Shown: positions 10,639-24,260 of the stretch, in pieces
How positions within the stretch are numbered: position 1 is the first letter of the stretch
Layout: each line of letters opens with the position of its first letter
Origin: Drosophila pseudoobscura
Taxonomy: Eukaryota; Arthropoda; Insecta; Diptera; Drosophilidae
DNA: 64,000 nucleotides
Assembly: GCF_009870125.1 (NCBI RefSeq)
Contig: NC_046681.1
Span: forward strand, 30,216,001 to 30,280,000
Direction: 5' to 3'
Position numbers and translations under genes: made by a program
Notes under the pieces: generated by a model
Database searches by the model: none
Seen by the model: the letters and a program-made list of their open reading frames with translations, nothing else
What the model was told of the DNA's origin: nothing

Positions 10639-13600
10639 ATCAGAGCGCTTCGATCTTGGTAAATGGAAATTTACACGTTAACACTTTTGGCCGCTTGTAA
10701 GTGATTTGGTTTTAATTCGCTTGATGGCGTCTGTTGGCTTTCTGTCTGCCCCTCCGCCTCTCCGCCTCTCCGTCCCTCTGGCCCACTCTGGCTCTGGGCC
10801 TGGTTATTCCGAAACATTTGTGGCAGCAACATGGTACGGCCCTCGTCCTCCGGGACTCTGGGACCCCTCTGGGGGCATGTGTGTTCCGTACCGTACCAAA
10901 CCGTGTTGCAAATGCTCGTAGGCGTGCCACACACCGACGAGTCTTTAGTCTATGTTAATTTTTGCTTCTATTCTCATGTTCTCCTTCTCTTTGCCTCTCC
11001 CCACTCCCCACTCTCCTCTCCTCTCCTCGCCCTCCCTCTGGATTCTCTCTCTTTTGCTGTTGTTTATGATGCAAAAGAATGGTAGATAAAAATTCCAGAT
11101 TGAGGCATCTGCTTAGAAGTGTAGTCCACTTGCAACTGCAACTCTGCTTCCTCCGGCTGCAACCTAATCCTTTCGGCTGCCTCGAAGCGCCGTCGAAAAA
11201 AGAAACCCAACCGAAACATGGCCCACATTTGAAATTCACATTTGAGGCTCCTACGTACCGTAATGCCTGTGGATGCCACATGAAGGAGCTGCACTAATTT
11301 GCATATGCCTGGATAGGCCGGGGGGACAGAGTCGGAGACGGAGACTCCATCTGCGGCCACGCCCCCTGCTATCCACAGTTGCGGTTATCCTGGCAGGCCA
11401 TCAAAGGAGCTCTACGTACTGCCACCCTAGAGTCATTTTCGCGCGCCCAACACCCGCTGCTGCCCCTCCCACTGCCCCTCCCACTGCCGCTGCCACCCCC
11501 ACTCCCACCGCCACTCGAATGTCCTGTCGAATCCCTGCTCTGCTCCAATTCCAATCGCAGTCGCTTATCTGACGGACGGAACGGGTCCTTCTACGGGTAT
11601 TTGCTGTGCCCCGTGGGCCTTCGTTTGTTTGTTTGTTTTCACAGCATAAGGCGACAATCATGCGAATTTCATTGCCCCAAAGGGCATGCCACTGCCACAC
11701 TGTCACACTGCCACACAGGCACAGCCATCGACGGACCATCGAAGAGACATTTCAACGTTTAACTAAATCAAATCGATATCGAATTTAGTTGTCAACACGG
11801 CACAGCACAGCACAGCAGAGTAGCAGCACAGAAGCAGCAGCAGCAGAAGTTTTTGCTTCTTTTTCAGTATGTTGGAAATTGGAAGCGAGAAAGGGGAGCA
11901 ATGGGGGGGTGGTGGAGGAGGGAGGTGGAGGTGGAGGTGTAGATGGAGTGGAGGGGCTTTGGGTTTCAATTTGGCCTGAACTCGTGGCCTAAACCTCAAA
12001 GTTGGCAATGAAATGTGAAGCAGAGAAACAGAGCGACCCGAAGACGGAACAACAGAGCGACAGAGCGACAGAGAAAAGACACTGTAACCGAAACCGAAGG
12101 CGAAGGCGAAGGCAAAGCTAAAGGCAAGGGCAGAGGGAAAAGGAAAACTTCTCCGTGTGGCAGCAGCGTCTCCTCGCCGTTTGGCAAAGCTTCAACTTTC
12201 GACGATTCCTGGGGGTTGCGTGTCCTTTCCGTGTGTCCTTTCCGTGTGTCCCGTCCCGTCCCGTCTGTCTCCGAGGCTGTCTGGTGCGTGTGACCGCATG
12301 ACAAAAAGCCACAGGTTATGAGTTTTTCATTACATTCGTGGCATGCACCCTTCCATGGCCCATTCCCAGTCCATCCCTTATTCCGCATTACTTTTATGCG
12401 ACTTTTGTTTCAGTTTTCGGGGTTCTATTCCCTTGGCAGGCCACCAATTCGTAATTGCACGAATTAGTCGTGCAGTTTATGGAAAGTGTCCGATTTGATG
12501 AACTTTATGCTGCGAATGGGCACAAGATACGATTGTTTTCCTGCTTCGAATGGGGGCAACCTATGGGGAGAATTCATTTCGAGTCCCCAAGAAAACCTCA
12601 GGCTTCGAATGCTTAATGCTGTTCAGAGAATATCTCTTATTTCTAGTATGTATTTATTCTCGAGCATTTTGTGGTACGAAAGGAATGTCATGGCGCGCCA
12701 CACAGCCACAACGGAACGACTATTGGCATACCTGAGGCATGCGACTGGCAGAAGATACGACTTACGGATGGGTGCCGCCTCCTCCCGTGGCAGCGCCTGC
12801 TATCCCTGGACCCCCCCCTGGAAGAGTCATAATTCTGTTTAGATTTCGGGGACAGTTTCGATCGGTTGGGGTGGAGTGGGGTGGGGTGGGGTGGGATGGG
12901 GTGGGGCTAGGTGCTCTGCACTCCAAAATCCTGGGCCACAACTCATTTTCCATGCTATTGCCTCTGTTTGGATGCGCAATTAAAAGCGCTGCCGGAATTA
13001 CCGTTAATGGCCGCAGTTGCAGTTGCAGCAGCGCCAGCGGAGGCATCCATGATTGTTTTTTCGTGCCGGGGCGCCCCGTTGCCCCGTTGCCCCGTCGCAG
13101 TCTCCGTTCGTTGTTTATCCATTGTTGTTGTTGTTGTTTCTATTGTTGCTGCGCTCCCTAGGACCCAAATGCCGATTTCTGGCGATTCGAGCGATTTCGT
13201 TGATTACATTGTGGATCTGCAGCAGCCTCCTGCCTCCTGCCTCCTGCCCCTGCAGCAGGATGGGGCATGCATTTGTGGGGTGGGGGGCATGCAGCCTCGT
13301 GTGTGTGTGCGTGCCTAATGAACAAAATTCGACGGGGAGGCTGCTGCAACAGCGGCAACAGCGGCAACAGCGGCTGCCATGTGCATGACCAGAAAATTGA
13401 ACTTCGGCCAAAAACTGAAGAACGACAAATGACCGACGGGGGGCAAGAGTGGACTGTGGGGGGAGTGGGGGGGCGGGGGACAAGGGGCCGCTGACCATTC
13501 ACTGTGTGCGCGCAGTGTCCTGCGTCCTGGGCCTGTGTCCTGGCGGTTGTGTCCGGCGGATGAAGGGGGTCCTTCCCTGCGTCCTGCGTCCTGCGTCCTG

Positions 13601-14662
13601 TATCCAGTGCGTGGCTTTGCGGCCCTGTCACTTCTAATGACCAAAACCGGCCATGCAACTCGGGCAGAGAGCAGGAGAAGATGCAAGGAAACGGATGGAG
13701 CGGCAAACGCCGTTAATTTTGTTTAGTTTTCTTTTTGGGTTTTTTTCTCCTGTTTTTTTACTGCTTTTCATGCAACACGCATTCCTTTGTCGGATGCAAC
13801 CGCAGCAGTGGGGCGCCTCCGCGCGGGGCCCCAGTGGAATTTCAATATACCCCAAGCCTCCTCCATCGACATATCCGGGGAATCGGGGGCATCGGAATCC
13901 GGAATGCGGAATCCGGTATTCGAAATCGCCGGCAATTGATCAGACGAGCAGAAGAGCAGAAGAGTGTGTGCTGATTGCTAATTCCAGACGGGAGCAGAGC
14001 CGACTTAAAGCCGCACCTTAAAGTGGATGCCACACTTGGGGCAGGCACCAGGAAGCAGGCGCTGGGGGCGGCCACTCAAGTCGATGGCCATCCAGCGGCA
14101 GCAGCAGGTGCCGCACAACAGACCACAAAACACAGGCATCGAAGGCAAATGAAATCAAATAGAGAATGGTGAATGGTGAGTGGGGCTCCGGCTGCATGCT
14201 CCACGGCTCCTGCCTGGCTCTTGGCAATTCATTTTTTATATAATTCGGATGTTTGTGAATGCAAATGCCGCACTCCACTCGATGGCTGCCCCAATCGATG
14301 CATTCTGGCTGTCAGGAGGAGATGCTGCCTCTGGCATGGCCAACAACTAATAACACTTTGAGTGTGCGGCTGCTGGTCCCCTGGCTGGCTGTCTGCTGGC
14401 TGGCTGTCTGCTGGCTGGCATATTTGGAAAAATTGTAAGCACCTTCGGATAACTAATGATGTGGGGCATGCGGCAGCTCAGCTGGAAGGGGGGAGGGATG
14501 GATGGGACCTGCAGTTGCAGATGGAAATGATGTGGAATATAGCGATGAATGGAATGTTCGAAGGGAGAAAAGTTGAAGAAAGTTTCGGAGCCTTGGACAG
14601 CCATTGATACGCTACTCAAAATCCAGAGACAGCTCGTTAAATGTCCTTTCCGCAGGACCAGA

Positions 14663-14693
<31 letters not shown>

Positions 14694-17600
14694 CAGAGAA
14701 AGCCGCGGCAAATCCAAAAAGTTTCCCCGTAATTGTGTTTGAAATGCTGGGAACAATTAACTGTGGATGCAGCTCCATTTGCAATCTGCAGTCTGCAGTC
14801 TGCAATCCACTCTGCCGCGATTCAGCGCAGATGCAATGCTGCAACGCCGGGGAAATCACGACCGTGCCACAAACACAAAACTTTTCCACCTGCCTTCTTC
14901 CACCAGAAGAGAGGGGGAGGGGGAGGGCGAGCAGGGAGGGGCGGCGAGTGGTCGCTAAGCCGCGACCGCTGCAACAATTACAGCAGCAAATGCCGCAGCA
15001 TCTGCAGCGCTGACCAGCCACTGGGTTTTGGGGCAAGGACGGACTTCTAACAAGCGGCATGCGGCATGCGGCGTGCGTCGTGCAACCTCCAAACTTGAGC
15101 AACCGGAAACACGTGAATTGGCGCAAATCGCAATGCGGCAGCGAGAATTGAGAAGCAGTCAACTGCAGCGCCGCGACGCGTCGCCAAGCCATCTGCGGCT
15201 TAAACTTGTCCAAAACTACGCTTGGGGATGTGCCCCATCCGCGCTGGGGCAGTGGCTGGGTCTAGAACTAGGATTTGGTGGCAAGCAGCAGCTGCGTAAA
15301 GCTCATTAAAGGAAGCCAACACGAAGCCACTGGCTGGAGCCGGAGCCGGAGCCAGAGCCCGAGCCGGCGCTGGAGCCGGAGTTTCTTTTGCTCCTCGAGA
15401 GGTTTTCATATTTCAGGCCCCTCCCCCACCCCTCTGAGTACGCGCCAACACGGAACAGACGTCGCTTGATCCCCTGCTGCATGCCCCTGCTGCATGCCCC
15501 TGCTTCCTGCCACTTGCTTTCTTTCTGCTTTCTGCTAAACTCCGAGGAGTCTCGGGAAAGTTTTTCGGCTTCAGTTCAGGAGACGCATAACTCTTGCGCT
15601 GTCCCATCCGGCGGGGCACACGCACCGCCCCGCCTGGCGGTAGGTAGGATGTGGCAGGGTGTTGTTGCACGTTGATCTGGTTGTACGGTTGGATGTATGG
15701 GCCAGGCCACGGAGTCGCATGTAAAACATTCGGCCAAGTGATACGCACCATAAACTCCACAATTTATAGCGGAAGTGCAAAATACGAAAATAGTTTTGTG
15801 CACCGCCCCGCCTTGCCCCCGCCCCCGCCCCTGCCACGCCCCGACAAAAGGCGGCAAAAAGTTGCAGTAAGACGGTGGTGCCAGCTTTTTGCTGCTTCTC
15901 CGCTCTCCGCTCTCCGCCCTCCTCTCTCGCCCCTCCGCTCGATTCCCATTTGATAAATGCGGTTAATTTCAACAGCTATTCGGGTGGCAATTATGCAAAT
16001 GATGGGCGCTGCAGCAGGGGCTTTCGAGGGTTAAGCCTTGAGCAAACAATTCATGAAAATCAATTTAATGCCCCCACCCCCCACGAAAATGTCACTGGAA
16101 AAAAAACTAAATATTTGCAAGCAGAAAAAAAAAAAACATTTTAAAAATGTTTGAATTAAAAGGAATACCCTTACTATTTGCTAAGAAAAAACTTGGGATG
16201 AAATATGGATCTGTTTTGCATCGAAATAGGGTATCAGGTATCTCAATGTCGAGCCACGTGTGCCTCGACACGGAGAAGTGCCATGGGATTTTATTTCTCT
16301 ATTTTTTCGATTTTTTGATAGTTCTAGGATGGATTTTGGGAGTATCGTTGGGTGAAAAATACCGACCGAGGGGACCAGTCGCACGACGCGTGGAGGTTTT
16401 CCGATAGCTGGACTACCCTTTGATTCGAAGGTACATTTTGAATGGTTCCACGAAAGATCTGGGGAATGCATATGGAATTTCGATCCATCTAGATCTCTCC
16501 CGATCGATTAGTTCGTTCCGTAGAGCATTCCGCTTGTGGATGATTCGGAACTTTATTTGTTTTAAATTGGATTTTCATGGAATGTGCGGCTAAGCGCCCG
16601 CCGATGGGTAATTGCATTTCCATAACGAGGAACTTGTGCCATGCCCCCAAAGAGCGCAGGGAGGGGCTGTTCTCGGCTCCAGGCGGCGGCTCTTGGGTTT
16701 CATGTATTTACTCAATTTATTTATGGCTGCATTTCTATAATAAATGTTTAATTTATTTAAATATGATTAATAACGCGTAGTCGCGGTGTAAATCAAAACG
16801 TTTTTGCGCATTTATTATTCCACGCGAAACGAAACAGAGCAGGGTGGAGTGGAGTGGGGCGGAGGGGAGGGGAGGGGAGAGGAGAGGATCCCCTTCTGTG
16901 GAATAAACATAAAGTATTAAGTGCGAATGTGTACGCACATATAGGAAATATCGGGTGAGAATTTATGTGCGGTCAGATTACTGCATTCGGAGCAGGGTCC
17001 TGGGATGAGCGGCTCGGCTGGGTCCGGCTCGGCTCGGAGAGGGTCTCATCTCTGGAAAACTACGAAAACAACTTGAAAATGAATTTGCCTTTGGTTGGGC
17101 TTCGGCTTCGACTGCTGCTTTTCAGCCGGCAGCACTCCAAAAAGTATGCTACACAAATGCGCAGCGACAGGACATGGAAACGCGTGAGGGGGAAAGGGAA
17201 GGGAAAGACGGAGAAGGATGGATGGGGAGGCAGCCACAGCAGCAGCAGCAGAAGTAGCGTTGCGGTTTGCAGCATATCGTTGTGGTTGAGTGCATCAAAC
17301 ATCAATCAATTCAATGGTACTTGAAGCACACACAGATATTCGCACACACACACACATAGACACGTAGACACATAGACACAGAGACACAGAGATGCGCATG
17401 TAGATACAGATACTATGATGAAACCTTGAGCCATTGAAATTTAAGAGAGAGACGAGAGACGAGAGCTCGTAATGAAAAGTGGAAGACACATGCAAGCCAC
17501 AATATTTAGTACATGACAGAATACACACAGATACCCATGAGCCATGAGATACAGATACACACACACACACACAGATACAGATACAGACCCCTGGGAATAC

Positions 17601-18261
17601 CACAGACACAGTGCCACCAGACAGACGCATCAACAACTTTTGTTCGTCGGCCTTCCATCATAGCAAATCCATAATGACAGCTTCTCGATGGCTTTATCGT
17701 TCGGTTCGTCCTGCTGTTCGTTCAGTGGGAAACAACACGGTAGAAAAATTCCACTCTCCTCGTGTGGACCAGGACCAAGAGCAGGGGGAGAGCAGGCGAA
17801 GAGCAGGCGAAGAGCAGGGCAGCAGGAGGTTGCATGTCAAGCAGCCGGTTGACCGGTGGAGTCTGAACTCTGTGGAAGAGGGGCACGGGACTGGGACTCG
17901 TCCCGTGTACAGCTTCTGATAAATGTTGTAAATATGCAAGTGGCCTCTGGGGAGGAGGAGGAGGAGGAGGAGGCGGAGGAGCAGTGGCATCCACAACACA
18001 TCTTTTATAATAAAACGTTCCATGATTGCCGTGTGCTTTCCTAGTTTTCCTTCGATTCGACAGCAACTTGAGAGATGGTCAGGCATTGGGGGATATGGGG
18101 GGGGGGCACAGGCAGGGGTAGTGTGGATAAGTGGTCTCCTGAATGATGGGAATATTGTGTTTTGATGAGCTGTTAAACAGCGCCTTGCACTGGCCCCACC
18201 TCCCCCTCCTCTCTGGCTGCTGCCCCAGAAATCACGCGGCTAATCAGCGAGGCGTTGCAGC

Positions 18262-18294
18262 GCCCTGCCCTGCCCTGCCCTGCCCTGCCCTGCC
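18262..18294. repeat. (CCCTG)n pentanucleotide repeat
   Basis: Six to seven uninterrupted GCCCT pentamers in otherwise non-coding DNA. Confidence 0.9.
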
Positions 18295-19861
18295 ACTTGA
18301 GTCGCTTCTTGGGGCGGTTGACAATAAATCTACCCCATTACGTTGCTTGCAACACAATAAATTTCCGCCATTGTCTCATAAACGAAACGAAATGGGCCCG
18401 CCGCAAATCTCAACGAGCCACCGCACGGCCTTTGGTTTCTCGGGATCTCCCAACAATTTGTTTGCAAATAAAATTGTGGCGCAAATTAAGCGTATAAATA
18501 AGGCCACATAGAGCCCTGCCCCAAGACGCACATCCGGTCGCCCAGTGGTCGCCCCCAATCCACCGGATTTCCTACGACATGGCACCGTCGCTCATCATCA
18601 GCATCATGTCGGCTCTGTTGCCATGGCATCCTTCGAGCATCCTTGGATCCTTTGGAACTTTGGCAATTGATGCCACGGCGTGGCCGCCATTCCCATTCCC
18701 ACTGCTATTCCCATTGCCATTCCCATTCCGGCCGGGGTGGGCTGGGCGGGGGCTGTGGACTACTCGTAGAAATGGACCCAGAAATCGGCCGCAAGGTCGA
18801 GCTGCGCCTGCCGCTTGTCGTTATTAATTTATTATGAAAATCTAAACGACTTAAGTGGAATAATATGGGATAAATTATTAAAATTTATGTGCTTTCGAAG
18901 GAGCAGGAGCGAGAGCGGGAGCGCTGTCTACTAGTGCTCGACGGAGCGCCATCCGGTGGAGCGATGGAGCGATGGAGCGATGGAGACACCATTTGAAAGG
19001 CAGCCAAAAGTTTTTCCTGGGGGGCATACTTCACTTTAATTTCTTTTGGCTGCGACGAGGCCTCTTCCGTTCCCCAATGGAGCCGCCGATGGAGCCACCG
19101 ATGGAGCCGCCGGTGGAGTCGCCGGTGGAGCAGCGGAAACAAGAAGTTGAGTGATTAAGTGGGCCGCTTTTTGCACTTATGCTTTTTGCATAATTTGTCG
19201 GGGAGCCTAATTTCGGGCTGGGAGTCGCTCGAAGGTGGAGTCGCAGCAGAAGCGCAGAAGGATTTCCCCCAGAGACGCCTCGCGGAGGCACAGAGTACCT
19301 GTCGTAAAACTTGTGTCTGACTGCCTGCCCCATCGAGTGGCAACTTTTAATTAAAGGCCCACGGACGGGGAGAGATTTAGTGTCACATTCGGGGCACAAA
19401 GCAGTTTGTTGCTGCGACAAGGACTTTTTATGTGTGTGCCAGGGAGCCCCGCCCCGCCTCCCCTCCTTTTCCTTTGGGGCGGAGCACTTGAAATTTTCGA
19501 TTCGTTTTATTGAAATTAATCGAATAATGGGCCAAATGCCACACGGAGGCGCGGACGGAGGGCTCCCTCTGACAAAAACAAAAGGGAACGGATCCCGAGA
19601 CGAGACTCTGTGACTTTTATGGGGCACTTGTTTCGCGTTAATCGCAAATCGTAAACTAAGCATTTTTACGGCACCTGCGGTAATGGATTACCACGGTGGA
19701 GGAGGAGGGGGAGGGATGCATGGGGGGTGTACGCACTCGTCATTGGTTGGAAAATTAATAAAGCTAAGTGTGGAGCAACAATAAAAATGGAATTTCAGTG
19801 GAGCCTCGAGGCGGCTGCTCTCCGGCTTTGCTTTCTCTGCTTTCCATCTGTCACTCTGTGA

Positions 19862-19894
<33 letters not shown>

Positions 19895-19969
19895 AGTGTG
19901 GCAGAGTGGGGCCAACAAGTTAGCGAGGCGTGAAACATTCGCCCCGAGGCAATGTCAAGCACATGGGTG

Positions 19970-20014
19970 CCGTTCCGTTCCGTTCCGTTCCGTTCCGTGC
20001 CGTGCCGTGCCGTG
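19970..20014. repeat. (CCGTT)5(CCGTG)4 compound pentamer array
   Basis: Five CCGTT units pass without interruption into four CCGTG units. This points to a substitution that arose in one unit and then spread by slippage. Confidence 0.9.
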
Positions 20015-23000
20015 CCCCAAAGGCGGGCTCTGGGATGGGGTCCGGTTATGGCTTTGGTTTGCAATAATTGCAAAAGTGCAATAAATTTCTTTTATTTCTC
20101 GGTTTAAACTCAAAATGGAAGTACAGGCAGTAAAAACGAGGCCTAAGAGCCAGGAAGGAGAGCTTCCAGAGCATCAGAGGTGGGGGTATCTTTCCACACC
20201 GCCACGATCTGCCTCTGATCTGCCTCAAACACAGGGCGTGGCAGGCCAGGGCAGGGCGTATGCGTAATCGTCGGTTGCATGCTGATTGACAGTCGCTGTA
20301 ATCGCGGAGGCAGTGGCCGGAGCGGCCCTCTGATTGCGATTTATGGCACGTTCCCGAGTCGATTGTTGCTGCCACATAATGCAGATGCATGCAAGATGCA
20401 GGGGCACATTAGCGGGCACCCCGCCGCCTCGCCGTCTCGCCGCTCCATATCAATGACTTCACACACGTGCGCCTTCCGCTGTCAATTACCGGGACAAGCC
20501 CGTGCCGCCAGACACCAGACACCCGACACCCGACACCGACACCACGGAGACCCCGGACTCCCGACATGGACTCGGACACGGACACGGACACGGACATGGC
20601 CATGGTTCCTCCGCGAGAAGTTGTGCGGAGGAATTAAATAAGTAAAACACGGTCGTTCGTCGTTGGTCGTTGGTCGTCCGTCGTCGTGGATGTGGCGGTT
20701 GCACTCTCCGGCAATAAAAACCGAAGGCAATAAAAAAACTTGCCCCACACCCATACCAACGCATTGAATGTCCCTGCATACGTGTGTGGTGTGTGTGTGT
20801 GTGTGTGTGAGACTTAACACGCAGTCGATGGACACATTTCCGGCGTAAAAATCTCCACTCGCCGCAACGAAAAGTCGTTCCGCTGCTCTTTTCCGTCCGC
20901 CTCCGCCCTCCGTCTCCGTCTCCTCGGCGCGGCGCGTCTCGCGTTGCAAGTTGCGTGCGGCGTTGGCCATTCGTTGGTCATTCAGCGAGCGATGCATAAA
21001 TCACACAATAAAACCCATAAATTTCGTATGCAGCGAGAAGTCGGGCAAGAGCGACAAAAACTTGAGCGCAAACTGTAGCCCGTGGAACCGAAGCCGTGAA
21101 GCCGAAGCTGGAGCTGGAGCTGGAGCTGCAGCTGCAGCCTGAACACTGAGGGAAAGGGGGAACAGAAGCTAGCGAAGGGAAGGCCCTATTCGTATCTCGC
21201 TGGGACATGTGGATGTGCCACAAATCAGAGATACTGCGGGGCATATAGTAATCCCCATTAAGGCAGATACTTTTAAGGGAGACAGCCCCACATCTGCAGC
21301 CATTACTCGTGGATCTAGGGGAGTATCCTTAAAGAGCAGATGCTTTAACTAAGGTGGCCCAAGCGACACCAAGTCGATGCTTTCTGCGATCGGCGGGCAG
21401 ACAGGAACGCAGTCCAACTGACCGAGGGGCAAGCCGATCCGCTCAGTGGCCAAGTCCAGAGAGATCTGTAGCTTACCATCGATCCGCTAGCTCCCAAGGA
21501 TACATCCTGAATGCAGAGTGTGCCGTAGCTGCCTCTACCTATGCCACACGGACACTGCAGCTGCTTAAAGTTTAAGTTGCAATTGCAATTAATACCCGAG
21601 GAGTGGAGTCCCCGAGCAACAGGAGGAGCTTGTGCTGGCCCAGATACTTGGCCATGCATTGCATGCATTTCATTTGATTTACTTGTCCTCGTCACCGTCT
21701 CAGCGGCCGAGGGGTGGAGGAGGGGAGCCTGCGCCAGAGCAGGTGGAGGGGCCTCGGATGCAACTGCCGTCGGAGCTGCAGTTACTGGTGTTGCTGCCAC
21801 TAAACACATTGTGCGCAAATCCCAAGCCAAATCCCAGACGTGCTGTTGCCTGTTGGGCAGCAACGGAATGGATGCGAGTGGCTGCTGGAGAGGATCGAGG
21901 GGGAATGGGGGATGGGTATGGGGCCGGGGCATGGGGCATGGGGCATGTGAATGGAATTGCATTGGCATCTGAACTGCATTGACAGCATTTTAGAGTGGGC
22001 GGCGGAGGCCGAGGCGGATGCGGAGGCGGGATGGCTCTGAGCTCTGAGCTCTGAGTGGAAGGAAGCCTTTAGGGGACGGTGGGCGTGCCATTGCACATTT
22101 TAGTGGCATGTTTGTGCTAATTTATTACGCCTGCGAAGCATAATGCCTGCCGCCTGCTGCCTGCCACCGATGCCATCCGGTGCTGGTGCTGCTGCTGCTG
22201 CTGCTGCTGTCCAGCGCCGAGGGTACCGAGTGCCGCCGTTGCATGCCACATTACAAATGGACAAACACACAGAGACGGAGAGACACAGAGACACACAGGA
22301 CAAACAGAGAGAGGGATAGCGATGGAGTGTTAAGCAGAGACTGCGACAGAGACAGGCCTCGGGGGCATGCTGCAAATGAATGTCTAATTAATTAAAGTGC
22401 GAACTGCTCGTTGGCGCTCGTTGGCTCTCGATTTTGGCAGCGGGCATTAATTGCCGGGGCACCGGGTACGGGCACCGGGCACCGGGCACCGGGCACCCGA
22501 GCAGTAAACATATTTAGCATTCTATATCCTTCGTCCTTCTGCAGTCCCGTCCCCCCACAGTCCCCCTGCCACAGATCCAAATGATTTGTTTGATTTATAG
22601 ATACTGTTGTGCTCTCCCGTGTGCCCCGTGCTGCATGGTGCATGCTGCATGCTGCAACAATTTTCTGTGCACACACATTTTTGTATTTGTATGGAAAATG
22701 CAATTTTCCATGGCGGCTGGTCTGATATTTTTACCCAAAAATATTATCATTTGCCTTTGGGGCACAACCGAACGATGCCCCGCTCCTCTGCCCAGCGCCC
22801 GGCGTTGTGGCGCATCTGCAGTGCTCCCCACGCAGTGGGGGTTCTGCCTCCCCCTTCTGCCCCTATACCCCTCTGCCGCTCTGCCCCTCTTCATCTATGC
22901 GCACAAAGCTTAGCGGCATATAAATAATATATTTGCAACGTTACATTTTCCCCCATCATTCTATCAGTGTATTCTATATGTGTGTGTATCTATGCCTGCC

Positions 23001-23789
23001 TCCTCTATGGATGTGTGTGCGTGTGTGTGTGTGGGGAACATTAACAATTTATCAGTGAATCGAAAAAGCAACAAGCCAATAAAAATCACTCCGTTTGACC
23101 GGTGACATTGCAACATTGCAGCATTGCCCCAGCCACTCGCCGATTCGCAATCGTAGCCCGCATTCCCTCGTGCCCCCATTCGTTATCCACACCCCTCCCC
23201 CCCACAAATGTATATGCCGCACGCGGGTAGTTTTTTGCTGCCTCCAACATCATTTTTGCGCCCGTTTGGCGTTGCAAATGTCAAATGGCATTGCAATATT
23301 GATGTTAGAATACATGGAGCGACATGCGAGTGTGTTTCGTGGGTAAATTCTAGCGTTCTAATGGAGGGGAGGCGCAGGATGGAGCTGAAGATGGAGAGGG
23401 AGTGCACTGCAATAAACGGTTGAAGGATATGGGCGTATAGAGATGGATTGCAATCGATCCCAACGTCATGAAATATGAGCTTTAGACGCAGTTTTTCTCA
23501 GGGACCCAGAGTAAAATGCAATTCAAACAAAAACCTAATCTGGAAACGCGATTCAGTGGGTGTACCAAGAAATCTCATTATTTTACAAACTATCTACGAT
23601 ATCTATCTGATTACCAGTTTTTCTCTGATTAGGTTGAGCTTAGTCGGTATATCGGGACTATCAGATGCATCTTATAACTAATTACCGAAACATGAATCAT
23701 AGCAGAACACGATCCTTTTTAGAATAAATGGAGCGTATCAGACCAACTGCGAACAAAAGCTAAAATGTATTAAACTATAAAGTTCAGAC

Positions 23790-24260
23790 TATCACATAAT
23801 GGAGCGCCACTGCGCCGCCATATCGGTTCTATAGTTCTCAAATAAGGCGAAATGTGATGGTCTGGCGCCAGTTACCAATTTGCCGCGTCATCTATCGTGG
23901 AATTCTGCAGCAGCGCCACCTTTGGCAGATGCGACATCTAGCGTAATATCCAGTTTTTCAACTGATGAAAAAGATACTCTAGTTGTCTCTCTCTAACAAA
24001 ATGTTAAATAACATTATGTTGTAGCATTTAGTGCTGCTAAGCGCATCCCAGTTACATAAAGGTAGTCTGGCAAAAGCTCGCTGCTATTCAACTAGAAATT
24101 GGGCGCGAAGTTCTAATTGTGATAGAGTTCCTGCTCTATCACCTGCAGCGCGCACATCCCGGTAAGCAGCAGAGGTCCCACTTGTGGAGGTGTGGTCACA
24201 CATCTTCCCTCTTTCTTATTTATAATGGAATTGGTTACGCCGGGCGCCACTGCGGGAGGA
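23790..24260. promoter_or_regulatory. Cluster of GCGCCA-type, CTCF-like motifs: candidate boundary element
   Basis: GCGCCACTGCG occurs at 23804-23814 and again at 24244-24254. An AGCGCCACC followed by TTTGGCAG at 23912-23928 resembles the Drosophila CTCF core (AGGTGGCGC on the other strand). GGCGCCAG lies near 23863. CATCTA and TCATCTATCG words sit near 23888-23940. TGGTCACACA at 24193-24202 is close to the M1BP/motif-1 consensus. The cluster lies between the Atet 3' end and the empty left half of the window, a position where an insulator would make sense. This rests on motif inspection only. Confidence 0.3.
24119..24142. repeat. Perfect 9-bp inverted repeat with 6-bp loop
   Basis: GTGATAGAG, then TTCCTG, then CTCTATCAC. 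It can form a short hairpin on either strand. It sits inside the motif cluster upstream of the Atet 3' end. It could be a dimeric protein site; no T-run follows it. Confidence 0.7.

Larger units (their letters stand above)
6829..16130. other. Gene-free stretch, possibly intron of the plus-strand transcript
   Basis: No exon is recognisable on either strand. Visible content: GGGAAA and GGAT repeats (7000-7220), a CGACTCT-type repeat (7945-8003), a 15-G run (9052-9066), a 25-C run (9645-9669), TG runs (about 9390, 10311-10348), an 8-bp repeat (10238-10268), GCCGCT repeats (10591-10638), GGGGT G-tracts (12866-12905), TGGCTGGC repeats (14370-14420) and a GA tract (14670-14695). Confidence 0.6.
16131..23780. 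other. Gene-free stretch
   Basis: No exon is recognised. The region contains CCCTG repeats (18262-18294), GGAGCGAT octamers (18957-18986), a 12-bp GATGGAGCC-type repeat (19076-19130), TG runs (19862-19892, about 20790), CCGTT/CCGTG pentamers (19970-20014), GGACAC repeats (about 20570-20600) and GGGCACC repeats (22458-22500). The sub-regions 16140-16560 and 21240-21560 are normal in complexity but show no consistent open frame with splice signals. Confidence 0.6.

Noticed and set aside
14347..15213. 288-codon minus-strand frame
   Set aside because: Composition follows GA, CTG and GCTGGC repeats and changes character along its length; no splice or family support.
21345..21968. 207-codon minus-strand frame containing a GTAAGC donor-like site
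   Set aside because: Starts in His/Pro repeat-derived sequence, has no recognised domain or acceptor in phase; GC-rich chance opening is more likely.
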